A program made the translations under genes and the position numbers. Positions 16,863 to 25,841 of a DNA stretch of 64,000 bases are shown here, piece by piece. The DNA is from Streptomyces sp. 549 (GTDB lineage: Bacteria > Actinomycetota > Actinomycetes > Streptomycetales > Streptomycetaceae): contig NZ_JASKMT010000013.1 in NCBI RefSeq assembly GCF_030124175.1, positions 62,001 through 126,000 on the forward strand, given 5' to 3'. The number at the start of each line of letters is the position of its first letter. Position 1 is the first letter of the stretch. The notes beneath the pieces are model-generated. The model saw only the letters and a program-made list of their open reading frames with translations. It was not told where the DNA came from and did no database searches.

Positions 16863-16939
16863 GGAGCAGTTCCCATCGCTGAACCAGCAGTGCGCGGGGT
16901 TCAACGCGGCCATCGGCGGCCGGTCACGGGAACTGCTCC
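16863..16939 (-). promoter_or_regulatory. Inverted repeat over the leader of the secreted pyrophosphokinase
   Basis: GGAGCAGTTCCC (16863-16874) and GGGAACTGCTCC (16928-16939) are perfect 12-bp inverted repeats with 53 bp between them. The start-proximal arm contains the only GGGA that could serve as ribosome site for ATG 16861, so RNA pairing would hide it. It could equally be a split protein operator or part of the upstream ABC operon terminator. Confidence 0.5.
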
Positions 16940-16979
16940 CGACGAGCGTCTTCTCAGGGCGGGCCCGCCGCCCCGCGGC

Positions 16980-17708
16980 TCACTCCTCGCCGGCGAGGGT
17001 GAGGCCGCGCAGCTTGTGCGAGGCGAACCAGGTGCCGGCGACCGTCACGGCCGCGAGCAGCACCGCGGCCGTCGGCAGCGCCACCTCGGTGTTGATGGTG
17101 ACACCGCTGCCCACCACCTTGTCGGCGACGGCGAGGGCCCACTGCTGGATGCTGAGTGTGCGGGCGCCCGGCACCAGCGAACCGATCAGCGCCTCCCAGA
17201 TCAGCGCGTACACCAGGCCGAAGACCACCGCGTGCCGGCTGATCGTGCCCAGCAGCAGGAACAGGGCGCTGTAGGCGATGGACGCCACGACGGCGGCGAT
17301 CGCGAAGCCCGCGGCGATCTGCTGGCTGCCGCCGACCAGCACCAGCCCGGCGACCAGCACCGGCAGCGCGGAGAAGGCGATCGTGATGCCGATGGCGACG
17401 ACGAGCTTGGTGAAGATGATCGTGGACCGCTTCAGCGGCTTGGCGAGCAGGTAGACGATCGAGCCGTCGTCGATCTCCGGGCCGATCGCTCCGGTGCAGG
17501 CGATGACACCGATCAGCGGGACCATCGTTGCCAGCGCGAACCCGCTGAGCAGGTTCACCGCGACGTCGTCGTCGGCGGCACCGAACCCGCGCACGGCGAC
17601 GGCGATCAGCAGCAGGAGCGCGGGCAGCGCGCAGAGGATGAGCGCCCGGCGGCGGCCGAGCAGCGCCCGGTACGTGAGCCGGGCGACGGTGGGGTCGTAC
17701 GTGGGCAT
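16980..17708 (-). CDS. ABC-2 type transporter permease
   Basis: 242 residues with six predicted helices (about 20-40, 55-75, 98-120, 130-155, 163-180 and 210-230). The motif EIDDGSIVYLLAKPLKRSTIIFTKL between helices 2 and 3 is the characteristic ABC-2 permease loop. ATG 17708 has AAGGAG seven bases upstream. It is the last gene of a leftward four-gene set and lies 13 bp after the stop of its partner ATPase (17722-18639). Substrate unknown; this class exports antibiotics, lipids or acts in bacitracin-type resistance. Confidence 0.9.
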   Translation of the reverse strand: MPTYDPTVARLTYRALLGRRRALILCALPALLLLIAVAVRGFGAADDDVAVNLLSGFALATMVPLIGVIACTGAIGPEIDDGSIVYLLAKPLKRSTIIFTKLVVAIGITIAFSALPVLVAGLVLVGGSQQIAAGFAIAAVVASIAYSALFLLLGTISRHAVVFGLVYALIWEALIGSLVPGARTLSIQQWALAVADKVVGSGVTINTEVALPTAAVLLAAVTVAGTWFASHKLRGLTLAGEE

Positions 17709-17721
17709 CGCGGGCTCCTTG

Positions 17722-18639
17722 CTAGGCCGTGACGAGGTAGGAGAAGACGGATTCCAGGGACTCGTCCGACGGGGAGACGGTCAGCAGCCGGATGCCGTGG
17801 GACCGTGCGATCCGGGGGAGTTCGGTGGTGAACCGGCCGAAGTCGACCGCCTGGACGCGCAGGGCGTGCTCGTCGGCGTCCAGCTGGATGCCGGCCGTGG
17901 ACGGGTCGGCGATCAGCGCGGCGGCGAGCGCCCGGTCGTCGCTGGAGCGCACCAGGTAGCGGTGCGGGCGGTCGGTCATCAGGCGGCGGATCTTGCGGAA
18001 GTCCCCGCTGGCGGCGTGCCGCCCCGCGACGATCACCTCGATGTGGGAGGCGAGCTGCTCGACCTCCTCCAGGATGTGCGAGGAGAACAGCACCGTGCGG
18101 CCCTGCGCGCCCATCTGGCGCAGCAGTTCCATCAGGTGCATGCGCTGCCGGGGGTCCATGCCGTTGAACGGCTCGTCCAGCAGCAGCACGGACGGGTCGT
18201 GCACCAGGGCGGAGGCCATCTTGACGCGCTGCCGCATGCCCTTGCTGTAGGTGGAGATGCGGCGGTCGGCGGCGTACTCCATCTCGACGGTGCCCAGGGC
18301 GCGCCGGGTGGCGGCCCCTGGGTCGTCCAGGCCGTGCAGTTCGGCGTTGGCCAGCACGAACTCCTCACCGGTGAGGAAGTCGTACATGCCCTCACGCTCG
18401 GGCACGAGGCCGATCTGCCGGTAGACGGACTCGTTGCGCCAGATCGCCGCGCCGTCGAGGGTGACGGTGCCGACCGAGGGCGCGAGGAACCCGCCCATCA
18501 TGTGGATGAGCGTGGACTTGCCTGCGCCGTTGGGGCCGAGCAGCCCCGTCACGCCGGGGGCGATCTCCACGGTCACGTCGTTCACGGCGACGACGTTCCC
18601 GAACCAGCGGGACGCGTGGTCGATGCGGATGGTGGTCAC
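17722..18639 (-). CDS. ABC transporter ATP-binding protein
   Basis: 305 residues, a single nucleotide-binding domain. Walker A GPNGAGKST (about residues 36-44), Q-loop in IGLVPE, signature YSKGMRQRV (about 132-140), Walker B VLLLDEPFNGMD (about 152-163) and the switch His in FSSHILEEV are all intact. The C-terminal 80 residues form the accessory domain usual for ABC-2 exporters. The GTG start at 18639 follows GAGGAGA closely. It pairs with the permease just downstream and lies after another permease (18707-19669), giving two complete ABC pairs in one operon. Confidence 0.93.
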   Translation of the reverse strand: MTTIRIDHASRWFGNVVAVNDVTVEIAPGVTGLLGPNGAGKSTLIHMMGGFLAPSVGTVTLDGAAIWRNESVYRQIGLVPEREGMYDFLTGEEFVLANAELHGLDDPGAATRRALGTVEMEYAADRRISTYSKGMRQRVKMASALVHDPSVLLLDEPFNGMDPRQRMHLMELLRQMGAQGRTVLFSSHILEEVEQLASHIEVIVAGRHAASGDFRKIRRLMTDRPHRYLVRSSDDRALAAALIADPSTAGIQLDADEHALRVQAVDFGRFTTELPRIARSHGIRLLTVSPSDESLESVFSYLVTA

Positions 18640-18706
18640 GGCGTCTCCTCGTTCACGGACGTGCGGCTCGGCTGCGGCCGTCCGGCCGCGTCACTGGGCT
18701 GCCTGC

Positions 18707-19669
18707 TCACAGTCCCGCCTTCCGGAAGCGCCGCAGCAGCAGGAAGTAGCTGCCCGCGATCAGCACGGCGGTGACGAGCAGGTAGCAGACTCCCGCCGCG
18801 TCGCCGGGCACCAGCGCGTCGGGGAAGTCGGACGTGCCGTCCAGGAACTTCGACTGCAGACCGGACATCAGCGTGCCGGGCGAGGCGAGGCCCAGCCAGC
18901 CGACGGCCTCCAGGGCGTTCTGCTGGTAGGCGATGAACTGCACGGTGGTGACGGCGAAGTAGGGAATGGTCAGCACCGCGATGATGGCCGCCACTCCGAA
19001 GCCGCGGCGCGGGGTGAGCGCGGCGACGAGCAGGCCGAGGCCGGCGTGCACCACGGCGAAGACGACCGCCAGGACGAGGCCGAGCGCGAACTGCTTCGTC
19101 TGCTCGGCGAAGCCCAGCTCCGCCAGCAGGCCGCCCGCGTACAGCACCACCAGCGGCACGCCGAGGAACACCAGCAGCGCGCCGGTCATCGCCCCGTACT
19201 TCGCCAGCACGTAGTCGGCGCGTTCGATGGGCCGCGAGAAGTACAGCGGCACGGTGTGGAACCGCAGGTCGCGGGAGATCAGCTGGGGGGCCGTCGAGGC
19301 GATGAACAGGCCGATCAGCGGCATCATGTACAGCGGGTAGTCGGTGTACTTCAGTGGCAGCTGCTTGGCGTCGGTGAAGATCGCCACGGCCACCATGATG
19401 AGCGCCGGCACGCACATGACGCCGAACAGGATCATCGGCAGGACCTTGGACTTGCCCGAGCGGCCAAGCCCGTACGCTCCGCGCAGCGACTGCGCGAACA
19501 GCGACAGCCGCGCGTAGGAGCGGCCCAGCCGAGCGCCGTCGTAGGAGCGGTAGCCGATGTTGTGGATGCTGGCACCGGCCGGCTGCCCGGGGGCGGTCGG
19601 CAGCCCGGGGGCGGCGCCCGGGGGCGGGCCGTCCTGGGCGGATCGGGGTGACGAGGACTCAGACCGCAT
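18707..19669 (-). CDS. ABC-2 type transporter permease, second pair
   Basis: 320 residues. A Pro/Gly-rich cytosolic N-terminus (1-75) containing HNIGYRSYDGARLGRSYARLSLFAQSL precedes about six helices (90-110, 125-145, 170-195, 210-235, 245-265, 285-310). The central loop ISRDLRFHTVPLYFSRPIERADYVLAKYG is the ABC-2 permease signature. ATG 19669 lies inside the end of the upstream ATPase gene (11-bp overlap with 19659-20708), so the two are translationally coupled. A 67-bp gap separates it from the following ATPase. Confidence 0.9.
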   Translation of the reverse strand: MRSESSSPRSAQDGPPPGAAPGLPTAPGQPAGASIHNIGYRSYDGARLGRSYARLSLFAQSLRGAYGLGRSGKSKVLPMILFGVMCVPALIMVAVAIFTDAKQLPLKYTDYPLYMMPLIGLFIASTAPQLISRDLRFHTVPLYFSRPIERADYVLAKYGAMTGALLVFLGVPLVVLYAGGLLAELGFAEQTKQFALGLVLAVVFAVVHAGLGLLVAALTPRRGFGVAAIIAVLTIPYFAVTTVQFIAYQQNALEAVGWLGLASPGTLMSGLQSKFLDGTSDFPDALVPGDAAGVCYLLVTAVLIAGSYFLLLRRFRKAGL

Positions 19670-20708
19670 CGCTGCCGCCTCCTTCTGTGCCCGCGGTGTG
19701 CTGCGGCTCGGTGCCGGCGTGCTGCGGCTCGGTGCCCGCGTGCTGCGGCTCCGTACCGGCTGCGTGCTGCGACGGGTCGGACTGGAACACCTCGGCGATG
19801 CGGTGGCGGCGCTGCTCCATCCGCACCAGGCCGAGGCCGAGGTCGGCGATCGTGTCCCGCACGATGTCGTGGGCGCTCTCGTCCCGCACGTCGACGAGGA
19901 CCAGGTGCCCGGCACCGGGCAGGCCCTCCTCGGTGGGCGCCGGCTCCACCAGCAGTCCGGCCGCCCTCAGCGCGTCCCGCAGGGCGGTGCTGCCGTCGGG
20001 GTGCGTGTCGGAGTCCGTCACCTCCACGGCGAGTGCCGTGGTGGCCTGCGTGAAGTCCGCCGTCGCGGAGGAGCGCAGCAGCGCGCCGCCGTCGATGACC
20101 ACGACGTGGTCGCAGGTGCGCTCCAACTCGCCCAGCAGGTGCGAGGTGACCAGCACCGAGATGCCGAAGTCGGTGTGGATGCGGCGGATGAGGCCCAGCA
20201 TGTCGTCCCGGCCGACCGGGTCGAGGCCGTTGGTGGGCTCGTCGAGCATCACCAGCTGCGGGTCGTGGACAAGCGCCTGGGCCAGCTTCACTCGCTGCTT
20301 CATGCCGGTGGAGTAGCCGCCCATCGGACGGTACCGCTCCTCGTACAGGCCGACGTGGCGCAGCGTGTCCGCGGTGCGCTCACGCGCGGCGGTGGCCGGC
20401 AGGCCGGACATGCGGGCCATGTGCACCACGAACTCCGTCGCCGAGACGTCCGGCGGCAGGCAGTCGTGCTCGGGCATGTACCCGACCCGCTCCCGGATGG
20501 CCGACCCGTGGCTGCGCACGTCCATGCCGAGCACGCTGGCGGTGCCCTCGGTGGCCGGGGCCAGACCGAGGAGGATCTTGATAAGAGTGGATTTACCGGC
20601 CCCGTTGGCGCCCACCAGGCCGGTTACGCCCGGTGTGATGTCCACGGTCAGCCGGTCGAGCGCGGTCACCCGGGGGTACCGCTTGCTGAGGCTTTCGGTC
20701 GCGATCAC
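19659..20708 (-). CDS. ABC transporter ATP-binding protein, second pair
   Basis: 349 residues. Walker A GANGAGKST (about 37-45), signature YSTGMKQRVKLAQAL, Walker B LVMLDEPTNGLD and switch His in VTSHLLGEL are intact; the C-terminal regulatory tail ends in repeated AGTEPQH units (three copies, about 325-345) coded by a 21-bp repeat at 19690-19755. GTG 20708 is taken as start, seven bases after AGGGA; GTG 20714 is two codons further upstream but too close to that site. First gene of the four-gene ABC operon. Confidence 0.92.
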   Translation of the reverse strand: MIATESLSKRYPRVTALDRLTVDITPGVTGLVGANGAGKSTLIKILLGLAPATEGTASVLGMDVRSHGSAIRERVGYMPEHDCLPPDVSATEFVVHMARMSGLPATAARERTADTLRHVGLYEERYRPMGGYSTGMKQRVKLAQALVHDPQLVMLDEPTNGLDPVGRDDMLGLIRRIHTDFGISVLVTSHLLGELERTCDHVVVIDGGALLRSSATADFTQATTALAVEVTDSDTHPDGSTALRDALRAAGLLVEPAPTEEGLPGAGHLVLVDVRDESAHDIVRDTIADLGLGLVRMEQRRHRIAEVFQSDPSQHAAGTEPQHAGTEPQHAGTEPQHTAGTEGGGSDAV

Positions 20709-20714
20709 AGTCAC

Positions 20715-21118
20715 GTCCCTGACGGTAGTGGCGCAGCGCACAGCGCACGTCAACCCGGACGGCTGGATCGCCCTCCCCCTCAGGTCGTAGACACCCGTAC
20801 GGGCGGGGGCCGCTGGTAGGGGATGCCGCGGTCCGTTGCGCGGTCTGTCCGCGGTCTGTCCGCTTGAGCGGGCGAGGCGAGCCGGGCAGGCACCTACGTT
20901 GTTACCGACGGTATCCACAGGCCGGGCGGGACTCTTGACGCAGCCAGCGGCTGTTGTCACATTGATCGGTGTCAGGGTGCGGCAGGCACCGCCGGACGGC
21001 GCTGACGCGGCATCGGCACGGGCGCAACATCGGCTGCCCGAGCGCACGTTGCGACGCGCCCGCACCCGAACGGACCGGACCGGACTCGGCCGGCTTCTAC
21101 GACAGGAAGGGCAGGCCC
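20715..21118. other. Divergent promoter region between ABC operon and EphD-like gene
   Basis: 404 bp without a supported gene. It contains GTATCCACA at 20911-20919, one base from a DnaA box, and the ribosome site AGGAAGGG just before 21119. No clear operator palindrome was found. Confidence 0.6.
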
Positions 21119-22888
21119 ATGAGCACCGCACCGGACGGCCCGCGCGAGCGGTGGGTCACGACGGCCGAGGGCGTACGGCTGTGCGTGGCCGAGTGGGGCG
21201 CGCCCGACCGGCCGACCGTCGTGCTGCTGCACGGCTACCCCGACTCCAAGGAGGTGTGGTCGCGCGTCGCCGCCCGGCTGCGCGACGACTTCCACGTCGT
21301 GCTGTACGACGTGCGCGGCTGCGGCCGGTCGTCCGCGCCGAGACCGCTGCGCGGCGGGTTCACCCTGGAGAAGCTGACCGACGACTTCCTCGCGGTGGCC
21401 GACGCGGTGAGCCGAGGCCGCCCCGTGCACCTGGTCGGGCACGACTGGGGGTCGGTGCAGGGCTGGGAGTTCGTCACCGTGCCCCGCACCGAGGGGCGGA
21501 TCGCCTCCTTCACCTCGCTCTCCGGTCCCTCACTCGACCACCTCGGGCACTGGTTCAGGGAGCGCGCGGTCCGGCCCACGCCGCGCCGCGTCGGGCAGCT
21601 GCTCGGGCAGGGCGCGAAGTCCTGGTACGTCTACCTGCTGCACACCCCGAAGGTGCCCGAACTGGCCTGGCGCGGACCGCTCGGCCGCCTCTGGCCGGCC
21701 TTCCTGCGCCGGGCCGAGAAGGTCCCGCACGACGGCTACCCCACCGCCTCCCTGCCGGACGACGCCGCCCACGGCGCCTGGCTCTACCGCGACAACGTGC
21801 GCGCCCGGCTGACCAGGCCGCGCACCGACGCCCACGCGCACGCCCCCGTGCAGCTGATCACGCCCACCGGCGACGCCTTCCTCTCGCCCCGCCTGCACGA
21901 CGGCCTGGAGCGGTGGGTGCCCCGGCTCACCCGCCGGACCCTGGCGGCCCGGCACTGGGCGCCGCGCACCAGGCCCGACCTCCTGGCCCGCTGGATCGGC
22001 GAGTTCGTACGGGCCCACGACGGGGACGGCCCGGGGCACGAGGTGCTGGCACGCGGTCCCTACGCCGACCGGTTCGGTGGCCGGCTCGTCCTCGTCACCG
22101 GTGCGGCGAGCGGTATCGGACGGGCCGTGGCGCTGGCCTTCGCCGCGGCCGGGGCCCGGGTCGTCGCCGTCGACGTCGACGGCGGGGGTGCCGCCCGCAC
22201 CGCGGAGCAGGCCCGGCTGGCCGGCGCGGCCGGCGCCTGGCCGGAAGTGGTCGACGTCTCCGACGAGGCCGCCATGAGCGCGCTCGCCGAACGGGTCACC
22301 GCCGAGCACGGCGTGGTGGACGTGCTGGTCAACAACGCCGGCATCGGCCTGTCGGGCACCTTCCTCGACACCACCACCGACGACTGGCGTTCCCTGCTGG
22401 ACGTCAACCTGTGGGGTGTCATCCACGGCTGCCGACTGTTCGGCAGCCGGATGGCGGAGCGCGGCCAGGGCGGGCACATCGTCAACACCGCCTCGGCAGC
22501 CGCCTTCGTGCCGTCCAGGGCGCTCCCCGCCTACAGCACCTCCAAGGCGGCGGTGCTGATGCTCAGCGAGTGCCTGCGGGCCGAACTCGCCGGCCAGGGC
22601 ATCGGGGTGACCGCGATCTGCCCCGGCATCGTCGACACGGCCATCACCACCAGCAGCCGCTTCGTCGGCGTGGACGACAAGGAGCAGGAACGCCGCCGGC
22701 AGCGGGCCGCCCGGCTGTACCGCAGACGCGACTACCCGCCGGAGAAGGTGGCCGCCGCGGTGCTGCGCGCCGTCACGCACGACAGGGCGGTGGTCACCGT
22801 CACGCCCGAGGCGGCCGGCGCACGCCTGCTCGGCAGGCTGTCGCCGCGTGCCCTGTGCGGCCTGTCCAGAATCCGGCCCCGGCTGTGA
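21119..22888 (+). CDS. EphD-like fusion: alpha/beta hydrolase plus short-chain dehydrogenase
   Basis: 589 residues in two enzymes. The N-terminal alpha/beta hydrolase (about 10-300) has the oxyanion segment LLHGYPDS and nucleophile elbow GHDWGS with Asp109, the epoxide hydrolase pattern. The C-terminal SDR domain (about 320-585) has TGAASGIG (about 327-334), NNAG, and YSTSK (about 471-475). The same domain order is found in mycobacterial EphD (Rv2214c), linked to mycolate modification; Streptomyces lacks mycolates, so the substrate here is unknown, probably a lipid. The stop codon lies in the first unit of a four-copy 15-bp tandem repeat, and a MerR regulator begins 65 bp later. Confidence 0.9.
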   Translation: MSTAPDGPRERWVTTAEGVRLCVAEWGAPDRPTVVLLHGYPDSKEVWSRVAARLRDDFHVVLYDVRGCGRSSAPRPLRGGFTLEKLTDDFLAVADAVSRGRPVHLVGHDWGSVQGWEFVTVPRTEGRIASFTSLSGPSLDHLGHWFRERAVRPTPRRVGQLLGQGAKSWYVYLLHTPKVPELAWRGPLGRLWPAFLRRAEKVPHDGYPTASLPDDAAHGAWLYRDNVRARLTRPRTDAHAHAPVQLITPTGDAFLSPRLHDGLERWVPRLTRRTLAARHWAPRTRPDLLARWIGEFVRAHDGDGPGHEVLARGPYADRFGGRLVLVTGAASGIGRAVALAFAAAGARVVAVDVDGGGAARTAEQARLAGAAGAWPEVVDVSDEAAMSALAERVTAEHGVVDVLVNNAGIGLSGTFLDTTTDDWRSLLDVNLWGVIHGCRLFGSRMAERGQGGHIVNTASAAAFVPSRALPAYSTSKAAVLMLSECLRAELAGQGIGVTAICPGIVDTAITTSSRFVGVDDKEQERRRQRAARLYRRRDYPPEKVAAAVLRAVTHDRAVVTVTPEAAGARLLGRLSPRALCGLSRIRPRL

Positions 22889-22940
22889 ACGGGCAGGCTG
22901 TGAACGGGCAGGCTGTGAACGGGCAGGCTGTGAACGGGCG
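22881..22940 (+). repeat. Four-copy 15-bp tandem repeat at the end of the EphD-like gene
   Basis: GGCTGTGAACGGGCA is repeated at 22881, 22896, 22911 and 22926 (last base differs in the fourth). The stop codon of the fusion gene is the TGA in unit one; every unit carries the same in-phase TGA, so copy number changes would not alter the protein. Confidence 0.9.
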
Positions 22941-22952
22941 GAGGGGCTGAGC

Positions 22953-23972
22953 ATGTCCACCGGCGTGTACCGCATCGAGGACCTCGCCCGGCACAGCGGC
23001 TCCACCGTCCGGACCATCCGGGCCTACCAGGACCGCGGGCTGCTGCCCAAGCCGGAGCGGCGCGGGCGGGCCAACGTCTACGGCGGCGCCCACCTGACAC
23101 GGCTGCGGCAGATAGCGGACCTGCTCGACCGCGGCTACACCCTGGCCAGCATCAAGGAGCTGCTGGAGGCGTGGGACGCGGGCCGCGGCCTGAGCGGGGT
23201 GCTCGGCCTGGTCGCCGAGGTCGACGGCCCGTGGACGGACGAGGCGCCGGACCGGCTGACCCGGGCCGAGCTGGACGCGCGCTTCGGCGGGCAGGCCGAC
23301 GACACCGCCGTCGCGGAGGCCGTCGCGCTCGGCGTGATCGAGCCGGTCCCCGACCGGCCCGGTGAGTTCCTGGTGCCCAGCCCCCAGGAACTGGACGTGG
23401 CCGTCGAACTGCACGCAGCCGGGGTTCCGCTGGCCGCCATCACCGGCCATCTGCGGGAGCTGCGCGGGCAGGTGGAGCAGATGGCCGCCCGGTTCCTGGA
23501 CTTCACCGGTGAGCACGTCTTCGCCCGCTTCCTGGCCCGCACCCCGACGGAGGCCGACGCCGCCGAGGCGGCCGGCCTGGTCCGCCGACTCCGGCCGCTC
23601 GCTCAGCAGACCGTCGACGCGGAACTGGCCCGCGCCATGCGCACACTGGCCGCCCGCGACCTGCGCACCCGGCTCGAAGCGGCCCTGGGGACCGCAGCGG
23701 GCCCGGGCCCGGCGGCTGAAGCAGCGCCAGGGACGGAAGCAGCACCGGGCACAGGAGCAGGACCGGGCACAGGAGCAGCACCGGGCACGGAAGCGGGACC
23801 CCTGTCTGCACGGCGGCCACGCGGTGACCGGCTGGTGCCGCTGCCCGGCACCGCGGCGCACGCGGTCGCCGACCTGGTCGGTGAGGAGAACGTGGCCGCC
23901 TTCGTCACCGCGGCCACCGAACGGGAGGTGCTGTCCCGGAAGATGGACCGACTCGCCACACCGCCCACCTGA
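22953..23972 (+). CDS. MerR-family transcriptional regulator
   Basis: 339 residues. The N-terminal MerR winged helix covers about 4-70 (YRIEDLARHSGSTVRTIRAYQDRGLLPKPER). The rest is a long alpha-helical effector region without metal-binding cysteines, unlike metal-sensing MerR proteins. A low-complexity Pro/Gly/Thr/Glu insert (about 255-283, repeats of APGTEAAPGTG) separates the last helix. ATG 22953 follows GAGGGG. It is 65 bp downstream of and co-oriented with the EphD-like gene, which it may control. Confidence 0.88.
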   Translation: MSTGVYRIEDLARHSGSTVRTIRAYQDRGLLPKPERRGRANVYGGAHLTRLRQIADLLDRGYTLASIKELLEAWDAGRGLSGVLGLVAEVDGPWTDEAPDRLTRAELDARFGGQADDTAVAEAVALGVIEPVPDRPGEFLVPSPQELDVAVELHAAGVPLAAITGHLRELRGQVEQMAARFLDFTGEHVFARFLARTPTEADAAEAAGLVRRLRPLAQQTVDAELARAMRTLAARDLRTRLEAALGTAAGPGPAAEAAPGTEAAPGTGAGPGTGAAPGTEAGPLSARRPRGDRLVPLPGTAAHAVADLVGEENVAAFVTAATEREVLSRKMDRLATPPT

Positions 23973-24104
23973 CCAGGGACATAGGCTTTGCCCGCCCGGT
24001 GCGGGCCCGCCCTCCCGGCGTGCCGGGACCGCGGCCGTGTCCGACCGTCACACCTGACCGCCAGGACCTTCACACCTGACCGCCGTATCTGAAAAGGGAA
24101 TCCC

Positions 24105-24878
24105 GTGCGTTTCACTCCGCGTCGCAGCGCCTCCGCCGCGCTTGCCGTCTCCGCACTCCTGCTCGTCACCGCCTGCTCCGGCTCGGGCTCGGGCTCGGAC
24201 GACGCGCCGGGCGAGAAGCAGGACAAGGCGAAGAGCGAGGTGTCCTCGTCCCCCACGCCGGAGAAGAGCGCCGCCGAACTCACCGAGGAGCAGGTGAAGG
24301 CCGCCGTGCTGAAGACCTCCGACCTGCCCGAGGGATGGAAGGCCGACCGGGAGGTGTCCGACAGCGAGTTGGCACAGGCCGAGTTCCGGATGGCGACGGC
24401 CGACAAGCCCGCCTGCCAGCCGCTGCTCGACTCCGTCGTGGCCTCGGACTCCGCACCGCTGCCGCAGCAGGCTGCGATAGCCGCGTTCCTCAAGGGCGGG
24501 GACGACGGGCCGATGCTGCTCAGCGGCGTGACCGCCTACAAGGAGGCGGAAGCCGTGCGGATGACGAAGGAGAAGCCCCTGGCCAAGGCCTGCCAGCGCT
24601 TCACCGCCGACTTCGAGGGCGAGAAGATCACCTTCGTCCAGAGCCAGTTGTCCGTGCCGGAGGTGGGCGAGCAGTCCGGTGGCGTGCGCCTCCGCACCGC
24701 GGACACGGACGGCCTGGGGTCGATGCAGTGGGACATCGGCTGGACCCGGGTCGGCGGCACGATCGCCAACGTGACTCTGCTCAGCTTCGAGAAGTCCGAG
24801 AGCGCCAGCTTCGACCAGGCTCTGACGAAGGCCGCGGAGAAGGTCGAGAAGGCCGGCAAGGCGCCGGCGGGGGACTGA
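24105..24878 (+). CDS. Secreted lipoprotein of unknown function
   Basis: 257 residues. Lipobox VTAC (Cys24) followed by a Ser/Gly/Asp linker with SSSPTPEKSA, then one folded domain from about 60 with two cysteines (ADKPACQPL and AKACQRF) likely to form a disulfide. GTG 24105 follows AAAAGGGAA. Short repeated GGGCTC units encode the Gly-Ser stretch after the lipid cysteine. Family resemblance is to the many PknH-sensor-like or solute-scavenging lipoproteins of actinomycetes, but I cannot place it. No partner gene is evident nearby. Confidence 0.85.
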   Translation: MRFTPRRSASAALAVSALLLVTACSGSGSGSDDAPGEKQDKAKSEVSSSPTPEKSAAELTEEQVKAAVLKTSDLPEGWKADREVSDSELAQAEFRMATADKPACQPLLDSVVASDSAPLPQQAAIAAFLKGGDDGPMLLSGVTAYKEAEAVRMTKEKPLAKACQRFTADFEGEKITFVQSQLSVPEVGEQSGGVRLRTADTDGLGSMQWDIGWTRVGGTIANVTLLSFEKSESASFDQALTKAAEKVEKAGKAPAGD

Positions 24879-25027
24879 CCCTCCCGCCGGGCAGGCGCCC
24901 CACCAGAACACCGGCACGCTCCGGCGGTGGGCACTCACGGCGGTGGGCGGCCTCGGCGAAGGGCGCTCGGCGAAGGGCGGCGGTTCGGTGGAACGCCGCG
25001 CCGCCGGCTTCCCTCTTCTCCGCCGTG

Positions 25028-25492
25028 ATGACCGACCTGCCACCCGAACCGACCACCGCGACCGTCGGCGGACGCACCTTCACCCTGCGACGGGTCGCCA
25101 GCGACCCGTTCACCCCGGCCGCCCTGGTGAACGGCCGGCAGGACTGGAAGCTGTTCGAGGGCGACGAGGTGGTCGCCGAACTGTGGGACGTCTGCCCGCC
25201 GGACCGGAGAACGGCCGTCCACGTGCTCCACGGCGACCTGCGGGGTGAGGAGCTGACGGTCGCCACCCGGCGGTCCCTGCGTGCGCGGCGACGCTTCGTG
25301 GAGTTCCGGACCGGCGGCAGGCGGCTGCGCATCGAGGCACGTCCCTTCGGCCGACGCGTGCGGGTCCGGCACCGGCTGGACGACGACCGGGAGGCGATCC
25401 TGCTCGGCCTGCTGGAGGCGTCGGGAGCCGAGCCCTTCCTCCTCGACTCCCCGCTGCGGACGGCGACCGGCGCGGGGGAGGACCGCGGCTGA
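25028..25492 (+). CDS. Conserved hypothetical protein
   Basis: 154 residues, no signal peptide or helix. Third-position GC is near saturation in this frame and the composition (beta-rich, Arg-rich second half: RRSLRARRRFVEFRTGGRRLRIEARPF) looks coding. Domain unknown; the mostly alternating hydrophobic pattern suggests a small beta-barrel or LURP/Tubby-like scramblase-type fold, but this is speculation. ATG 25028 or GTG 25025 could start it; no ribosome site is visible. It stands alone between the lipoprotein gene and a DnaA-box-bearing gap. Confidence 0.65.
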   Translation: MTDLPPEPTTATVGGRTFTLRRVASDPFTPAALVNGRQDWKLFEGDEVVAELWDVCPPDRRTAVHVLHGDLRGEELTVATRRSLRARRRFVEFRTGGRRLRIEARPFGRRVRVRHRLDDDREAILLGLLEASGAEPFLLDSPLRTATGAGEDRG

Positions 25493-25841
25493 GCGGTCCT
25501 CCCCCGCCGCTACCACCGGCAGCCGTCCGCAGCGTGAACCCGGGCTGTCGGCCGGTGTGCGCTTTGTGCACGCCCCGCCTTCCGACCAGCACCGATGGGT
25601 GCCGTCCTGGCCATCTTGGCGCTGTGGAAAGCGTGTTGACCACCACGCGGTGGACAGGCACCGAACCAGCCGGAATGACCGATTCCGCACGGGACAAGGT
25701 ATTCGGTAACGTCACAAGAAGGGCACCGGGACGCCCCTCGTCTCCCACATCCAGGATGTGGATAACCTGTGGATAACTACACCCGCCGCCCCGGCACGAC
25801 GGCGGAATCCAGCCGTCCGGAGCCGCCCGACGCCGTGGCGG
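25493..25841. other. Intergenic region with DnaA boxes
   Basis: 349 bp without a supported gene. Holds CTTTCCACA (25623-25631, -) and two perfect DnaA boxes (25757-25776, separate entry). A short CCGCCG/CGGCGG hairpin lies near the htpX end. Confidence 0.7.
25757..25776 (-). promoter_or_regulatory. Pair of perfect DnaA boxes
   Basis: TTATCCACA occurs on the minus strand at 25757-25765 and 25768-25776, same orientation, 11 bp apart, a full helical turn. The same 9-mer is used in the cluster at 8431-8743. Confidence 0.75.

Noticed and set aside
20911..20919. Isolated DnaA box GTATCCACA
   Set aside because: Single imperfect copy, no cluster around it.
22881..22940. CRISPR array
   Set aside because: Units are contiguous with no spacers; a simple tandem repeat.
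20836..22950. 704-codon frame overlapping the EphD-like gene
   Set aside because: Arg/Pro-rich +1 shadow; the overlapping frame has two complete enzyme domains.
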